64,000 nucleotides of DNA from Burkholderiaceae bacterium (GTDB taxonomy: Bacteria > Pseudomonadota > Gammaproteobacteria > Burkholderiales > Burkholderiaceae_C), in NCBI GenBank assembly GCA_024235955.1, contig JACKLJ010000002.1, positions 806,001 to 870,000 of the forward strand, in the 5' to 3' direction. The position numbers were made by a program, and so were the translations under genes. The notes below the pieces were generated by a model, which did not search any database, was not told the DNA's origin, and worked only from the letters and a program-made list of their open reading frames with translations. Below, piece after piece: positions 1-8,926 of the stretch (position 1 is the stretch's first letter; every line of letters starts with the position of its first letter).

Positions 1-542
1 TCATCGTCGGGCGCGGTGTTGTCGAACAGCAGCAGCTCCGGGTAGTCGGCGGCAGCGGGCATGAACAGGCGCGTGCGGTAGGCGTCCCAGTGCGCCAGCT
101 TCCAGGCGTCGTTGGGGTTGCCGCGCGCGGCGATGCGGCGGTGCGCCTCGTCCTCGGCCAGGTGCACCCAGACCACGCGCACCGCCACGTCGGCGCCCAC
201 GCCCAGCCAGGCACGGTCGGCCAGCCGGTGGGCGCGCACCTCGCGCGACAGCGGCCCCACCACCAGCGTGCTCACGCCCAGCGCCAGGTTCTCGCGCGCG
301 GTGGCCAGCAGGCCGTTGTATTCCGGGTCGCGCAGGTGCTGCAGGTACAGCGGGCTGTCGCGGTCGTTCGCATCGCCCGTGAGCACGCCCATGACCGCCG
401 AGCTGTACTGGCCGTAGAGCGTGTCCTTATCGAGCAGGCAGAACGGCTCGCCGGTGGCCGCGATGAGCCGCGGCAGCAGGCGCTTGGCCAACGTGGTCTT
501 GCCGGTGCCGGCGTGGCCGCAGAAGAAGATCAGGCGGGGCAT
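1..542 (-). CDS. P-loop kinase / AAA-type ATPase, 3' end outside window
   Basis: The frame runs from ATG at 542 to the left window edge without a stop, so about 180 residues are visible and the C-terminus is missing. A Walker A loop, GHAGTGKTT, sits at residues 9-17, giving the look of a small phosphotransferase or zeta-toxin/gluconokinase-like P-loop fold. A possible LID-like segment (AEDEAHRRIAARGNP) appears near residue 140. The substrate cannot be inferred. The HNH gene lies 127 bp upstream on the same strand. It could equally be annotated simply as an ATP-binding protein. Confidence 0.75.
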   Translation of the reverse strand, partial: MPRLIFFCGHAGTGKTTLAKRLLPRLIAATGEPFCLLDKDTLYGQYSSAVMGVLTGDANDRDSPLYLQHLRDPEYNGLLATARENLALGVSTLVVGPLSREVRAHRLADRAWLGVGADVAVRVVWVHLAEDEAHRRIAARGNPNDAWKLAHWDAYRTRLFMPAAADYPELLLFDNTAPDD

Positions 543-669
543 GGGTTCAGTGGCCTTTCGACCATATGGCGCGTCGGTCCGGCTGCGTCAGGCGCGGCAG
601 ACGCGCAGGCCACAGCCGGCTGCCGGCGTTGCCGCCCGGCCCTGCGGTCGCCGGACAACGGCGCGGAGG

Positions 670-1227
670 CTACCCATGCAGCCGAGAGCTCTTGGGCAGG
701 TGCGCCATCAGGAACTCCATCTGGTCGGCCAGGATGCGGCGGTTGCGCAGGATGAAGTCTTCCCACAGGCTGGGCACGTAGGGCGCGTAGAGCAGCGGCA
801 TGTGGGCCTGCTCGGGCGTGCGGCTGCTCTTGCGGTGGTTGCAGGCGCGGCAGGCGGTGACCACGTTCATCCAGATGTCGCGCCCGTTCTGGGCGAAGGG
901 AATGATGTGCTCGCGGGTGAGCTCGGTCTCGTGAAAGTGGCCGCCGCAGTAGGCGCAGACGTTGCGGTCACGCGCGAACAACTTGGCGTTGGTGAGGCCG
1001 GGGCGCAGCTCGAAGGGGTTGATGCGCGGCACGCCCTTGGTGCCGATGATGCTGTTGACCTGGATGACCGACTGCTCGCCGGTGAGGGCGTTGTGGCCGC
1101 CGCGGAACAGCGCCACCCGGCCGCCGGCTTCCCAGCGCACCTGGTCGGCCGCGTAATGCAGCACCGCCTGCTCCAGCGAGATCCAGGACTGCGGCAGGCC
1201 CTGGGCGGAGAGTTTCAACACCTTCAC
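670..1227 (-). CDS. HNH endonuclease family protein
   Basis: This 185-residue protein carries a zinc-stabilised HNH nuclease fold. CAYC is at residues 91-94, the HNH histidine lies in REHIIP (about 105-110), and a second CxxC in CRACNHRK is at 126-133. The GTG start at 1227 is chosen because GGAG (minus strand, 1236-1233) sits 5 bases upstream and because MKVLKL fits a clean N-terminus. A longer frame upstream to 1290 has no comparable start signal. Such small HNH proteins cleave or nick DNA in vitro in some families. No restriction methylase, phage or intron context is present here, so the cellular role is unknown. It is divergent from ribF. Confidence 0.88.
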   Translation of the reverse strand: MKVLKLSAQGLPQSWISLEQAVLHYAADQVRWEAGGRVALFRGGHNALTGEQSVIQVNSIIGTKGVPRINPFELRPGLTNAKLFARDRNVCAYCGGHFHETELTREHIIPFAQNGRDIWMNVVTACRACNHRKSSRTPEQAHMPLLYAPYVPSLWEDFILRNRRILADQMEFLMAHLPKSSRLHG

Positions 1228-1263
1228 GACAACTCCATGAACAGGAATCTCCACGTGCCGGCG

Positions 1264-1293
1264 TTGCCAGGGCCGGCGCCTGCGACACAATAT
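1264..1293 (+). promoter_or_regulatory. candidate sigma-70 promoter for ribF-ileS-lspA
   Basis: TTGCCA (1264-1269) is separated by 18 bases from CAATAT (1288-1293) in the divergent region between the HNH gene and ribF. The match to consensus is moderate. It would give a leader of about 70 nt before ribF. Confidence 0.35.
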
Positions 1294-1339
1294 ACCCTGT
1301 TTTCATGACGTTTTCGTGCCTGCGTCGGCACCCACCCTG

Positions 1340-1367
1340 CGCCAAGCGCTATCAAGACCATAGTTTC
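1340..1367 (-). repeat. partial copy of the dispersed palindromic element (left end)
   Basis: Read on the minus strand from 1367, the sequence ACTATGGTCTTGATAGC matches the left arm of the element found throughout this window, followed by a degenerate GCGC core. The right half is not recognisable. It lies just upstream of the ribF start. Confidence 0.45.
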
Positions 1368-1371
1368 GCGG

Positions 1372-2385
1372 ATGAGGATCTTTCGCGGTCTGCACCACCC
1401 CGGCATCGCCGCCGGCTGTGCCCTGACCATCGGCAATTTCGACGGCGTGCACCGCGGCCACCAGGCCATGCTGGCGCTGCTCCGGAACGAGGCCGCGCAC
1501 CGCGGCGTGCCGAGCTGCGTGATGACCTTCGAGCCGCATCCGCGCGACTACTTCGCCAGCGTGCTGGGCAAGCCGGACCTGGCGCCGGCGCGCATCGCCA
1601 CCTTCCGCGACAAGCTGCAGGAGCTGGCCCGCTGCGGGGTGGATCAGGCCATCGTGATGCCCTTCAACGCCGCGCTGGCCAGCCAGCCGCCGCAGGCCTT
1701 CATCGACGATGTGCTGGTGCGCGGCCTCGGCGTGCGCTACGTGCTGGTGGGCGACGACTTCCGCTTCGGCGCCAAGCGGGCGGGCGACTACGCCATGCTC
1801 GACGCCGCCGGCGCGCGGCTGGGCTTCGACGTGGCGCGCATGCAGAGCTATGAGGTGCACGGGCTGCGGGTTTCTTCTTCCGCCGTGCGCGAGGCGCTGG
1901 CCGAAGGGCGCCTGGACGACGCGGCCGCCCTGCTCGGCCGGCCCTACAGCATCAGCGGCCACGTGGTGCACGGGCGCAAGCTCGGCCGCGCGCTGGCCGA
2001 AAGCGCCGACGGCCGGGGCGACGGCTTCCGCACCCTGAACCTGCGCTTCTCGCGCCGCGCCCACGCCTGGAAGCCGGCCGCCAGCGGCATCTTCGTGGTC
2101 GAGGTGCACGGCCTGGGCGATGCCCCCATTCCCGGTGTCGCCAACCTGGGCGTGCGCCCCTCGCTCGACCCGCACGACGTGAACGGCGGCCGGGTGCTGC
2201 TGGAAACCCATTGCCTGGCCTGGCCGGAGCACCTGGGACCGGAAGGGGCCTACGGTAAAATCATCCGCGTGGATCTGCTGCACAAACTGCACGATGAGTT
2301 GCGCTATCACAGCCTGGCGGCGCTGACCGAAGGCATCGCGCGCGACCGCGCCGCCGCGCGCGCCTGGTTCGACGCCCGAATTTGA
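1372..2385 (+). CDS. ribF: bifunctional riboflavin kinase / FAD synthetase
   Basis: RibF phosphorylates riboflavin to FMN and adenylylates FMN to FAD. The 337-residue length is slightly above the usual 310-330. The N-terminal nucleotidyltransferase domain shows GNFDGVHRGH at residues 21-30. The C-terminal riboflavin kinase domain starts near residue 190 (GRPYSISGHVVHGRKLGR), with TLNLRF a little further on. A small Gly/Asp-rich insertion (SADGRGDG) lies in the kinase flavin-binding loop. It is the first gene of ribF-ileS-lspA, a widely conserved order; 138 bp containing a palindromic element separates it from ileS. Confidence 0.97.
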   Translation: MRIFRGLHHPGIAAGCALTIGNFDGVHRGHQAMLALLRNEAAHRGVPSCVMTFEPHPRDYFASVLGKPDLAPARIATFRDKLQELARCGVDQAIVMPFNAALASQPPQAFIDDVLVRGLGVRYVLVGDDFRFGAKRAGDYAMLDAAGARLGFDVARMQSYEVHGLRVSSSAVREALAEGRLDDAAALLGRPYSISGHVVHGRKLGRALAESADGRGDGFRTLNLRFSRRAHAWKPAASGIFVVEVHGLGDAPIPGVANLGVRPSLDPHDVNGGRVLLETHCLAWPEHLGPEGAYGKIIRVDLLHKLHDELRYHSLAALTEGIARDRAAARAWFDARI

Positions 2386-2443
2386 AGGGGCGGCGGGCCC
2401 CCAGCTCACCAGCAGGCACCGCGCCCCGCCATCTGCCCCGCTC

Positions 2444-2507
2444 CCAACTTCATAGCTGCCTGCGCCAGCTGCGCGCGGGCCAGCAGCCGATTTGATCCTG
2501 AAAACCA
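2444..2507 (+). repeat. dispersed palindromic element, intergenic copy ribF/ileS
   Basis: CATAGCTGCCTGCGCC begins at 2451, followed by a GGCCAGCAGCC right half and a TTTGATCCTGAAAA tail. The core can fold (GCTGC with GCAGC-type pairing). It lies in the 138 bp between ribF and ileS, so it would be transcribed and could affect processing or coupling. Confidence 0.85.
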
Positions 2508-2523
2508 AGCCAGAAGTTTTTCC

Positions 2524-5358
2524 ATGAGCACCGACAGCAAGACCGACTACCGGAAGACGCTCAACCTGCCCGACACGCCCTTCCCCATGCGCGGCGACCT
2601 GCCCAAGCGCGAGCCCGGCTGGGTGAAGCAGTGGGACGAGTCGGGCCTGTACAAGCGCCTGCGCATGGCCCGCGCCGGCCAGCCCAAGTTCATCCTGCAC
2701 GACGGCCCGCCCTACGCCAACGGGCAGATCCACATTGGCCACGCCGTCAACAAGGTGCTCAAGGACATGATCGTCAAGGCGCGACAGCTGAAAGGCATGG
2801 ACGCGCATTACGTGCCGGGCTGGGACTGCCACGGCCTGCCGATCGAGAACGCCATCGAGAAGCTGTACGGTCGCAACCTGAGCCGCGACGAAATGCAGGC
2901 CAAGAGCCGCGCCTTCGCCACCGAGCAGATCGCGCAGCAGATGGCCGACTTCAAGCGCCTGGGCGTGCTGGGCGAATGGGACAACCCCTACAAGACCATG
3001 AACCCGCGCAACGAGGCGGGCGAGATCCGCGCGTTCAAGCGCGTGATCGAGCGCGGCTTCGTCTACCGCGGGCTCAAGCCGGTGTACTGGTGCTTCGACT
3101 GCGGCTCCAGCCTGGCCGAGTTCGAGATCGAGTACCAGGACAAGAAGAGCACCACCATCGACGTGATGTTCGAATGCGCCGACCCGGGCCAGTTGGCCGC
3201 CGCCTTCGGCACCGCGCCGCTGGATGCGCCGGCCTTCGCCGTCATCTGGACCACCACCGCCTGGACCATCCCGGCCAACCAGGCGCTCAACATCAACCCG
3301 CACCTGAACTATGCGCTGGTGAAGACGCCGCGCGGCTACCTGATCCTGGCCGAAAGCCTGGTCGAGAAGTGCCTGGCGCGCTTCAAGCTGGAGGGCGAGG
3401 TGGTGGCCACCGCCAGGGGCCAGGCGCTGGGTGGCCTGCACTTCAAGCACCCGCTGTACGACGTGGACGCAGGCTACCGGCGCTTCTCGCCCGTGTTCCT
3501 GGCCGACTACGCCACCGACGAGGACGGCACGGGTATCGTGCACTCGTCCCCCGCCTACGGCCTGGACGACTTCCACTCCTGCGTCAGCCACGGCATGAAG
3601 GTGGAGGACATCCTCAACCCGGTGCAGGGCAACGGCAGCTACGCGGCCGATTTCCCGCTGTTCGGCGGCCTGAACATCTGGAAGGCCGTGCCGGTGGTCA
3701 TCGAGACGCTGAAGAACGCCGGCCGCCTGCTCGACAGCGCCGACATCCAGCATAGCTACCCGCACTGCTGGCGCCACAAGACGCCGGTGATCTACCGCGC
3801 CGCCTCGCAGTGGTTTGTGCGCATGGACGAGGGCGAAGGCGTGTTCACCCAGGACAAGGCGCCCGAGACCCTGCGCCAGATGGCGCTGAACGCCATCGAG
3901 CAGACCGGCTTCTTCCCGGCCAACGGCCAGGTGCGCCTGCGCGACATGATCGCCGGCCGCCCGGACTGGGTGATCAGCCGCCAGCGCGCCTGGGGTGTGC
4001 CGATCCCGTTCTTCACGCACAAGGAGACCGGCGAGCTGCATCCGCGCACCATGGAGATCCTCGACCAGGCGGCCGACATCGTCGAGCAGGGCGGCATTGA
4101 GGCCTGGAGCCGCGCCAGCACCGAAGAGATCCTGGGCGCCGCGGACGCGCCGCACTACACCAAGAGCACCGACATCCTGGAGGTGTGGTTCGACTCCGGC
4201 TCCACCTTCTGGCACGTGCTGCGCGGCACCCACCCGGATGAATGCCATGCCAGCGGCCCCGAGGCCGACATGTACCTAGAAGGCCACGACCAGCACCGCG
4301 GGTGGTTCCATTCGTCGCTGCTGCTGGCCTGTGCCATCGAGGGCCGCGCGCCCTACCGCCAGCTGCTCACGCACGGCTTCACCGTGGACGGCCAGGGCCG
4401 CAAGATGAGCAAGAGCCAGGGCAACGCCGTGGCGCCGCAGGTCACCAGCGAGAAGCTGGGCGCCGAGATCATCCGCCTGTGGGTGGCCGCCAGCGACTAC
4501 TCGGGCGACATCGCCATCGACGACAAGATCCTGGCCCGCGTGGTGGACGGCTACCGCCGCATCCGCAACACGCTGCGCTTCCTGCTGGCCAACACCAGCG
4601 ACTTCGATCCCGCCAAGGACGCCGTGCCCGCCGCCGAGCTGCTGGAGATCGACCGCTGGATGCTGGCGCGCGCCGCCCAGTTCCAGGCCGAGGTGTTGGC
4701 GCACTACGAGGTCTACGAATTCCACCCCGTGGTGGCCAAGCTGCAGCTGTTCTGCTCCGAAGACCTGGGCGGCTTCTACCTCGACGTGCTGAAGGACCGC
4801 CTCTACACCACCGCGCCCAGGAGCCTGGCGCGCCGCAGCGCGCAGACCGCGCTGTGGCAGCTCACGCACGCCATGCTGCGCTGGATGGCGCCCTTCCTCA
4901 GCTTCACGGCCGAAGAGGCCTGGCAGGTCTTCGGCGACAGCGAATCGGTCTTCCTGGAAACCTACAGCGAGCTGCCGGCGCCCGACGCCGCGCTGCTGGA
5001 CAAGTGGGCGCGCATCCGCACCGTCCGCGAGGCGGTGAACAAGGAGATCGAGGCGCTGCGCGAAAAAGGCGAGGTCGGCGCCTCGCTGCAGGCCAGCGTG
5101 ACGCTCGGCGCGCCGCCCGAAGACCACGCGCTGCTGGCCAGCCTGGGCGACGATCTGCGCTTCGTGATGATCACGTCCGCTATCGAACTTGAAGCTGCCA
5201 GCGCCCTCCAGATAAGGGCTGCAGCCTCAAAAGATGCCAAATGCGAACGCTGCTGGCACTACACGCCGGATGTCGGCCAGAACGCGGAGCACCCCACGCT
5301 GTGCGGGCGCTGCGTCAGCAACCTGTTCGGCGACGGCGAGACGCGGAGCCACGCCTGA
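2524..5358 (+). CDS. ileS: isoleucyl-tRNA synthetase
   Basis: IleRS charges tRNA-Ile in the cytoplasm. At 944 residues it has full family length. The class I signatures are HIGH at residues 70-73 (GQIHIGH) and KMSKS at 627-631. The large editing domain lies between them and includes the conserved TTAWTIPAN. The C-terminal zinc site is intact: CERC at 907-910 and CGRC near the end. Residues about 886-903, just before the zinc site, are encoded by a palindromic repeat copy with codons atypical for this genome (ATA, AGG), so this linker is not family sequence. The stop overlaps the lspA start as TGATG, suggesting translational coupling. Confidence 0.98.
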   Translation: MSTDSKTDYRKTLNLPDTPFPMRGDLPKREPGWVKQWDESGLYKRLRMARAGQPKFILHDGPPYANGQIHIGHAVNKVLKDMIVKARQLKGMDAHYVPGWDCHGLPIENAIEKLYGRNLSRDEMQAKSRAFATEQIAQQMADFKRLGVLGEWDNPYKTMNPRNEAGEIRAFKRVIERGFVYRGLKPVYWCFDCGSSLAEFEIEYQDKKSTTIDVMFECADPGQLAAAFGTAPLDAPAFAVIWTTTAWTIPANQALNINPHLNYALVKTPRGYLILAESLVEKCLARFKLEGEVVATARGQALGGLHFKHPLYDVDAGYRRFSPVFLADYATDEDGTGIVHSSPAYGLDDFHSCVSHGMKVEDILNPVQGNGSYAADFPLFGGLNIWKAVPVVIETLKNAGRLLDSADIQHSYPHCWRHKTPVIYRAASQWFVRMDEGEGVFTQDKAPETLRQMALNAIEQTGFFPANGQVRLRDMIAGRPDWVISRQRAWGVPIPFFTHKETGELHPRTMEILDQAADIVEQGGIEAWSRASTEEILGAADAPHYTKSTDILEVWFDSGSTFWHVLRGTHPDECHASGPEADMYLEGHDQHRGWFHSSLLLACAIEGRAPYRQLLTHGFTVDGQGRKMSKSQGNAVAPQVTSEKLGAEIIRLWVAASDYSGDIAIDDKILARVVDGYRRIRNTLRFLLANTSDFDPAKDAVPAAELLEIDRWMLARAAQFQAEVLAHYEVYEFHPVVAKLQLFCSEDLGGFYLDVLKDRLYTTAPRSLARRSAQTALWQLTHAMLRWMAPFLSFTAEEAWQVFGDSESVFLETYSELPAPDAALLDKWARIRTVREAVNKEIEALREKGEVGASLQASVTLGAPPEDHALLASLGDDLRFVMITSAIELEAASALQIRAAASKDAKCERCWHYTPDVGQNAEHPTLCGRCVSNLFGDGETRSHA
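5178..5232 (+). repeat. dispersed palindromic element, in-frame copy inside ileS
   Basis: The copy runs from CGCTATCGAACTTGAAGCTG through AGCGCCCT to AGGGCTGCAGCCTCAAAA. Stem pairs such as GCTGC/GCAGC are visible. It is read in the sense orientation in the frame GCT-GCC-AGC-GCC and encodes the linker just before the C-terminal zinc-binding CERC motif of IleRS. Confidence 0.85.
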
Positions 5359-5876
5359 TGGCGCGCGGCCAAGGCTCGTCGGGCGCCAGCCTGGCCCTGT
5401 GGCTGGCGCTGGCCGCGCTGGTGGTGGTGCTGGACCAGTTCACCAAGTGGCTGATCGTCGGCAACTACCACCTGGGCGACAGCACCTACGTCACCGGCTT
5501 CTTCAACATCGTGCGCGCCCACAACACCGGCGCGGCGTTCTCGTTCCTGGCGGCGGCGGGCGGCTGGCAGCGCTGGCTGTTCACCGCGCTGGCGCTGGCG
5601 GCTTCGGCCTTCATCGTCTGGCTGCTGCGCTCGCACGCCGGGCAGAAGCTGTTCGCCTTCTCGCTGGCCATGATCCTGGGCGGTGCCATCGGCAACGTGA
5701 TCGACCGCAGCCTGCACGGCTATGTGGTCGATTTCCTGGACTTCCACTGGTCGTTCCTGAGCCCGCTGTTCTACCGCGGCCACTTCCCGGCCTTCAACCT
5801 GGCCGACAGCGCGATCACGCTGGGCGCGGTCTGCCTGGTGCTGGACGAACTGCGCCGCGTGCGACGCGGGCGCTGA
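5358..5876 (+). CDS. lspA: lipoprotein signal peptidase II
   Basis: LspA is an inner-membrane aspartyl protease that removes the signal peptide of diacylglyceryl-prolipoproteins. The ATG at 5358 overlaps the ileS stop (TGATG), which fixes the start and gives 172 residues, normal for the family. Four hydrophobic segments are visible (about 11-25, 72-90, 98-116 and 146-162). The catalytic pair is in NVIDRS (Asp116) and FNLADS (Asp150), and the conserved NTGAAFSF is near residues 56-63. It is the last gene of the ribF-ileS-lspA group. Confidence 0.97.
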   Translation: MARGQGSSGASLALWLALAALVVVLDQFTKWLIVGNYHLGDSTYVTGFFNIVRAHNTGAAFSFLAAAGGWQRWLFTALALAASAFIVWLLRSHAGQKLFAFSLAMILGGAIGNVIDRSLHGYVVDFLDFHWSFLSPLFYRGHFPAFNLADSAITLGAVCLVLDELRRVRRGR

Positions 5877-5917
5877 CTGGCGCAGGCCGCGCGCCAGCCG
5901 CCGCCCGGCGGCCCCGT

Positions 5918-6901
5918 TCAGTCGAGCGTGAGGATGGTCGAGCCGGTGGTCTGGCGCGCCTCCAGCGCGCGGTGGGCGGCCTGCACCTCGGTTAGCGGGA
6001 AGCGCTGGTCGATGTGGATCTTCACCTTGCCGCTCCTGACCACGTCGAACAGGTCGTCGGCCATCTGCTGGCAGCGCTCGCGCGTGGCGATGTGGGCGAA
6101 CAGCGTGGCGCGCGTGACGTACAGGCACTTGGGCGCCAGGATGGCCGGCGCGAACGGCGGCACCGGGCCGCTGGCATTGCCGAAGCTGGCCATCAGGCCG
6201 AACGGCCGCAGGCACTGGAGCGAGCCTTCCCAGGTGTCCTTGCCGACCGAGTCGTAGACCACCTTCACGCCCTTGCCGCCGGTGATCTCGGCCACCCGGT
6301 CGGCGAACTGCTCTGCTCTGTAGTTGATAGCGTACGCCGCCCCGTTGGCAAGGGCCAGCTGGCATTTTTCTTCTGAACCGGCGGTGGCGATGAGCTGGTA
6401 GCCGAGCGCCTTGGCCCACTGACAGGCGATCAGGCCCACGCCGCCGGCCGCGGCGTGCCACAGCACATGGTCGCCGGCCTGCAGGCCTTCGACGGGCAGC
6501 GTCTTGCGCAGCAGGTACTGCACCGTCAGGCCCTTGAGCATCATGGCGGCGCCGGTTTCGAAGCTGATCTCATCGGGCAGCTTGCACACGGCCAGCGCCG
6601 GCATCACGCGCACCTCGCTGTAGCTGCCGGGCGGGCTGCTGGCGTAGGCGGCGCGGTCGCCTGCCTTCAGGTGCGTCACGCCCTCGCCCACGGCCTCGAC
6701 GATGCCGGCGCCTTCCGTGCCCAGCGTCAGCGGCATGGGCAGCTGGTACAGGCCGGTGCGCTGGTAGACATCGATGAAGTTCAGACCGATGGCCTTGTGG
6801 CGGATGCGGATCTGGCCTGGCCCGGGTTCGCCCACGGGCACGTCGACGAGCTTCATTTCCTCGGGGCCGCCATTGCGGGCGATCTGTACGGCCAGGGGCA
6901 T
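5918..6901 (-). CDS. qor: NADPH:quinone oxidoreductase (zeta-crystallin-like)
   Basis: This 327-residue MDR-superfamily oxidoreductase reduces quinones with NADPH. It has the GroES-like N-terminal domain (GLNFIDVYQRTGLY near residue 40) and a Rossmann domain with AAAGGVGLIACQWAKALG near residues 150-167. The NADPH-phosphate region EEKCQLALANGAAYAINYR follows. AAGGAG lies 8 bases before the ATG. The stretch encoding SEEKC..INYR resembles the palindromic element at the DNA level (including an AGA codon), yet also fits the protein family, so both explanations remain open. It is convergent with lspA; no operon partner is evident. Confidence 0.93.
   Translation of the reverse strand: MPLAVQIARNGGPEEMKLVDVPVGEPGPGQIRIRHKAIGLNFIDVYQRTGLYQLPMPLTLGTEGAGIVEAVGEGVTHLKAGDRAAYASSPPGSYSEVRVMPALAVCKLPDEISFETGAAMMLKGLTVQYLLRKTLPVEGLQAGDHVLWHAAAGGVGLIACQWAKALGYQLIATAGSEEKCQLALANGAAYAINYRAEQFADRVAEITGGKGVKVVYDSVGKDTWEGSLQCLRPFGLMASFGNASGPVPPFAPAILAPKCLYVTRATLFAHIATRERCQQMADDLFDVVRSGKVKIHIDQRFPLTEVQAAHRALEARQTTGSTILTLD
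6315..6375 (+). repeat. possible palindromic element copy inside qor
   Basis: TTGATAGC, CCCGTTGGCAAGGGCCAG and a TTCTTCTGAA tail match the element in order. Against this, the encoded protein sequence is close to what the quinone reductase family has at this place, so the match may be partly coincidental. Confidence 0.35.
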
Positions 6902-6980
6902 CTTCGGTCTCCTTGGTGATGTCAGGGCGGTTTTGGGGCGCCCATGATGCCACGCAGTGGCCAGGCGCGTGGCGCCGGGG

Positions 6981-8420
6981 TCAGCCCGCTGCCCGCACCA
7001 GGGCCTGCGCCAGCCGGTTGTGGCGCTCCAGCAGCGGCGGCAGATCCAGCGTGGCCAGTTGCCCGTCCCGCACCACGCGGCGCCCGTTCACCACCACATG
7101 GTCCGCCGCCGGGCTGGCGCACAGCAGCAAGGCCGCCACCGGGTCGTGCACGGCGCCACCGGCCATGGCCAGCGTGTCGAGCCGGAACAGTGCCAGGTCG
7201 GCGCACATGCCGGGCGCGATCTGCCCGATGTCGGCGCTGCGCCCCAGCACCTGCGCGCCGCCGCGCGTGGCCAGGCGCAGCGCGTCGCGCGCGGTGAATT
7301 CGGCCGGCCCCAGGTCACAGCCGTAGCGCAACTGGCCGTCGCGTTCTTCAGGCGGCTGCAGGGCGCGGCCGACGCGGGCCAGCAGCATGGCCTGGCGGGC
7401 CTCGGCCACCATGTGAGCAGCGTCGTTGCTGGCGCTGCCGTCCACACCCAGGCCGACCGGTACGCCGGCATCCAGCATGCGCCGCACCGGCGCGATGCCG
7501 CTGGCCAGGCGCATGTTGCTGCACGGGCAGTGCGCCACGCCGGTGCGGCTGCTTGCGAACAGGCCGATGCCGGCGTCGTCGAGCTTGACGCAGTGGGCGT
7601 GCCACACGTCGTCGCCCAGCCAGCCCAGTTCCTGCGCGTACTGCGCCGGCGTGCGACCGAAGCGCTGCTGGCTGTAGGCCACGTCGTGGTCGTTCTCGGC
7701 CAGGTGGGTGTGCAGGCGCACGCCGCGCGCGCCGAATCGGCCCCGGTAGGAGCGCGCCAGCGCGGCCGATTCGCGCATCAGCTCGGGGCTGACGGAAAAA
7801 GGCGAGCATGGCGCCAGCCCGATCTGCACCATGGCACCGTGGGCCGGGTCGTGCCAGCGCTCGATCAGGCGCTGGCTCTCGCGCAGGATGTCGTCCTCGC
7901 GCTCCACCAGGCCATCCGGTGGCAGGCCGCCCGCGCTCTGGCCCACGCTCATGCTGCCGCGCGTGGCGACGAAGCGCATGCCGATGGCCTGGGCGGCCTC
8001 GATGCTGTCGTCCAGCCGCACGCCGTTGGGGTAGATGTAGAGGTGGTCGCTGCTGGTGGTGCAGCCGGACAGCAGCAGCTCCGCCATCGCCACCTGGGTG
8101 GAAACCTGCACCATCTCCGGCGTCAGCCCGCCCCAGATCGGGTAGAGGCCGCGCAACCAGGTGAACAGCTCGGCATCCTGCACGCCGGGCACGGCCCGCG
8201 TGAGGCTCTGGTACATGTGGTGATGGGTGTTCACCAGCCCGGGCGTGACCAGGTGCGCGCCGGCGTCGATCACCTCATCAGCCCCCTGGGGCAGCGCGTC
8301 GGCCGGCCCGACGGCCTCGATGCGCTGGCCGCGGATCAGGATGGAGGCATCGCGAAGTTCGGTGCCAGCATCGTCCAGGGTGGCAATGCAGCGGGCATTG
8401 CGGATGAGCAGCGTGGTCAT
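6981..8420 (-). CDS. 8-oxoguanine deaminase (amidohydrolase)
   Basis: This 479-residue protein belongs to the amidohydrolase superfamily of cytosolic purine/cyanuric-type deaminases, most like the 8-oxoguanine deaminase group. It has the metal-binding NTHHHM at residues 64-69, THLAEND and HAHCVKL for the later histidines, and GLGVDGSASND containing the metal Asp. ATG at 8420 is used because the frame upstream overlaps the VOC gene and lacks family sequence. The reaction would convert 8-oxoguanine to urate. It is the last gene of a minus-strand run with a VOC protein, an oxygenase and a binding protein, which suggests purine scavenging or detoxification. The exact substrate is inferred from family resemblance only. 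Confidence 0.88.
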   Translation of the reverse strand: MTTLLIRNARCIATLDDAGTELRDASILIRGQRIEAVGPADALPQGADEVIDAGAHLVTPGLVNTHHHMYQSLTRAVPGVQDAELFTWLRGLYPIWGGLTPEMVQVSTQVAMAELLLSGCTTSSDHLYIYPNGVRLDDSIEAAQAIGMRFVATRGSMSVGQSAGGLPPDGLVEREDDILRESQRLIERWHDPAHGAMVQIGLAPCSPFSVSPELMRESAALARSYRGRFGARGVRLHTHLAENDHDVAYSQQRFGRTPAQYAQELGWLGDDVWHAHCVKLDDAGIGLFASSRTGVAHCPCSNMRLASGIAPVRRMLDAGVPVGLGVDGSASNDAAHMVAEARQAMLLARVGRALQPPEERDGQLRYGCDLGPAEFTARDALRLATRGGAQVLGRSADIGQIAPGMCADLALFRLDTLAMAGGAVHDPVAALLLCASPAADHVVVNGRRVVRDGQLATLDLPPLLERHNRLAQALVRAAG

Positions 8421-8485
8421 GCCCGCGAGTGTTGCAGATCGCGCCGTACCGGTACCCGATGCCGGGGAAAGCGTGAGAAAGCCGC

Positions 8486-8926
8486 TCAGCCCGCCAGGCC
8501 AACGCTGAGCTTCGGCGCCTCGACGCCCGCCGGCAGGCCCACGTGGCTCAGGCGGAACACGTGCCCTTCCGGGTCGGCCAGCACGGCCTGCCATTCACCG
8601 TAGTAGGTGGGGTACGGCCCCTTGATCAGCCGGCCGCCCAGCGACAGGGCGCGCGTCACGCCTTCGTCTACCGCCGATGCCTCGTCCAGCATGAAGGTGG
8701 GGTAACCCGTGACCGGGGCCGTGGCCGGCTGCGCCGGGATGCGGTCGCCCAATTGCAGCAGGCCGTAGGCCGCAGCGTCGTGGAAGCCGAACTGGAACTG
8801 CGGCGTGCTCACCGCCCGGTAGATCGGTGAACGGCTCACCGGATCCTCGGGCAGCCCCAGCAGGGCCTGGTAGAAGCGGCTCTGCGCCTCGATGTCGCGG
8901 CAGAAGAAGTTGTGGAAGAGTTTCAT
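8486..8926 (-). CDS. VOC family protein (glyoxalase/dioxygenase superfamily)
   Basis: This 146-residue VOC protein starts MKLFHNFFCRDIEAQ, with the typical paired beta-alpha-beta modules and the closing motif DPEGHVFRLSHVG. Its ATG overlaps the stop of the upstream oxygenase gene (ATGA), so the two are translationally coupled. VOC proteins include glyoxalases, ring-cleaving dioxygenases and resistance proteins; nothing here decides among them. Its place between a 2OG oxygenase and 8-oxoguanine deaminase suggests a shared pathway. Confidence 0.85.
   Translation of the reverse strand: MKLFHNFFCRDIEAQSRFYQALLGLPEDPVSRSPIYRAVSTPQFQFGFHDAAAYGLLQLGDRIPAQPATAPVTGYPTFMLDEASAVDEGVTRALSLGGRLIKGPYPTYYGEWQAVLADPEGHVFRLSHVGLPAGVEAPKLSVGLAG

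Noticed and set aside
1303..4248. Long open frame antisense to ribF and ileS (981 codons)
   Set aside because: It is a shadow of GC-rich third positions of two clear genes; no domain and an odd composition (Gly, Ala, Val, His, Arg).
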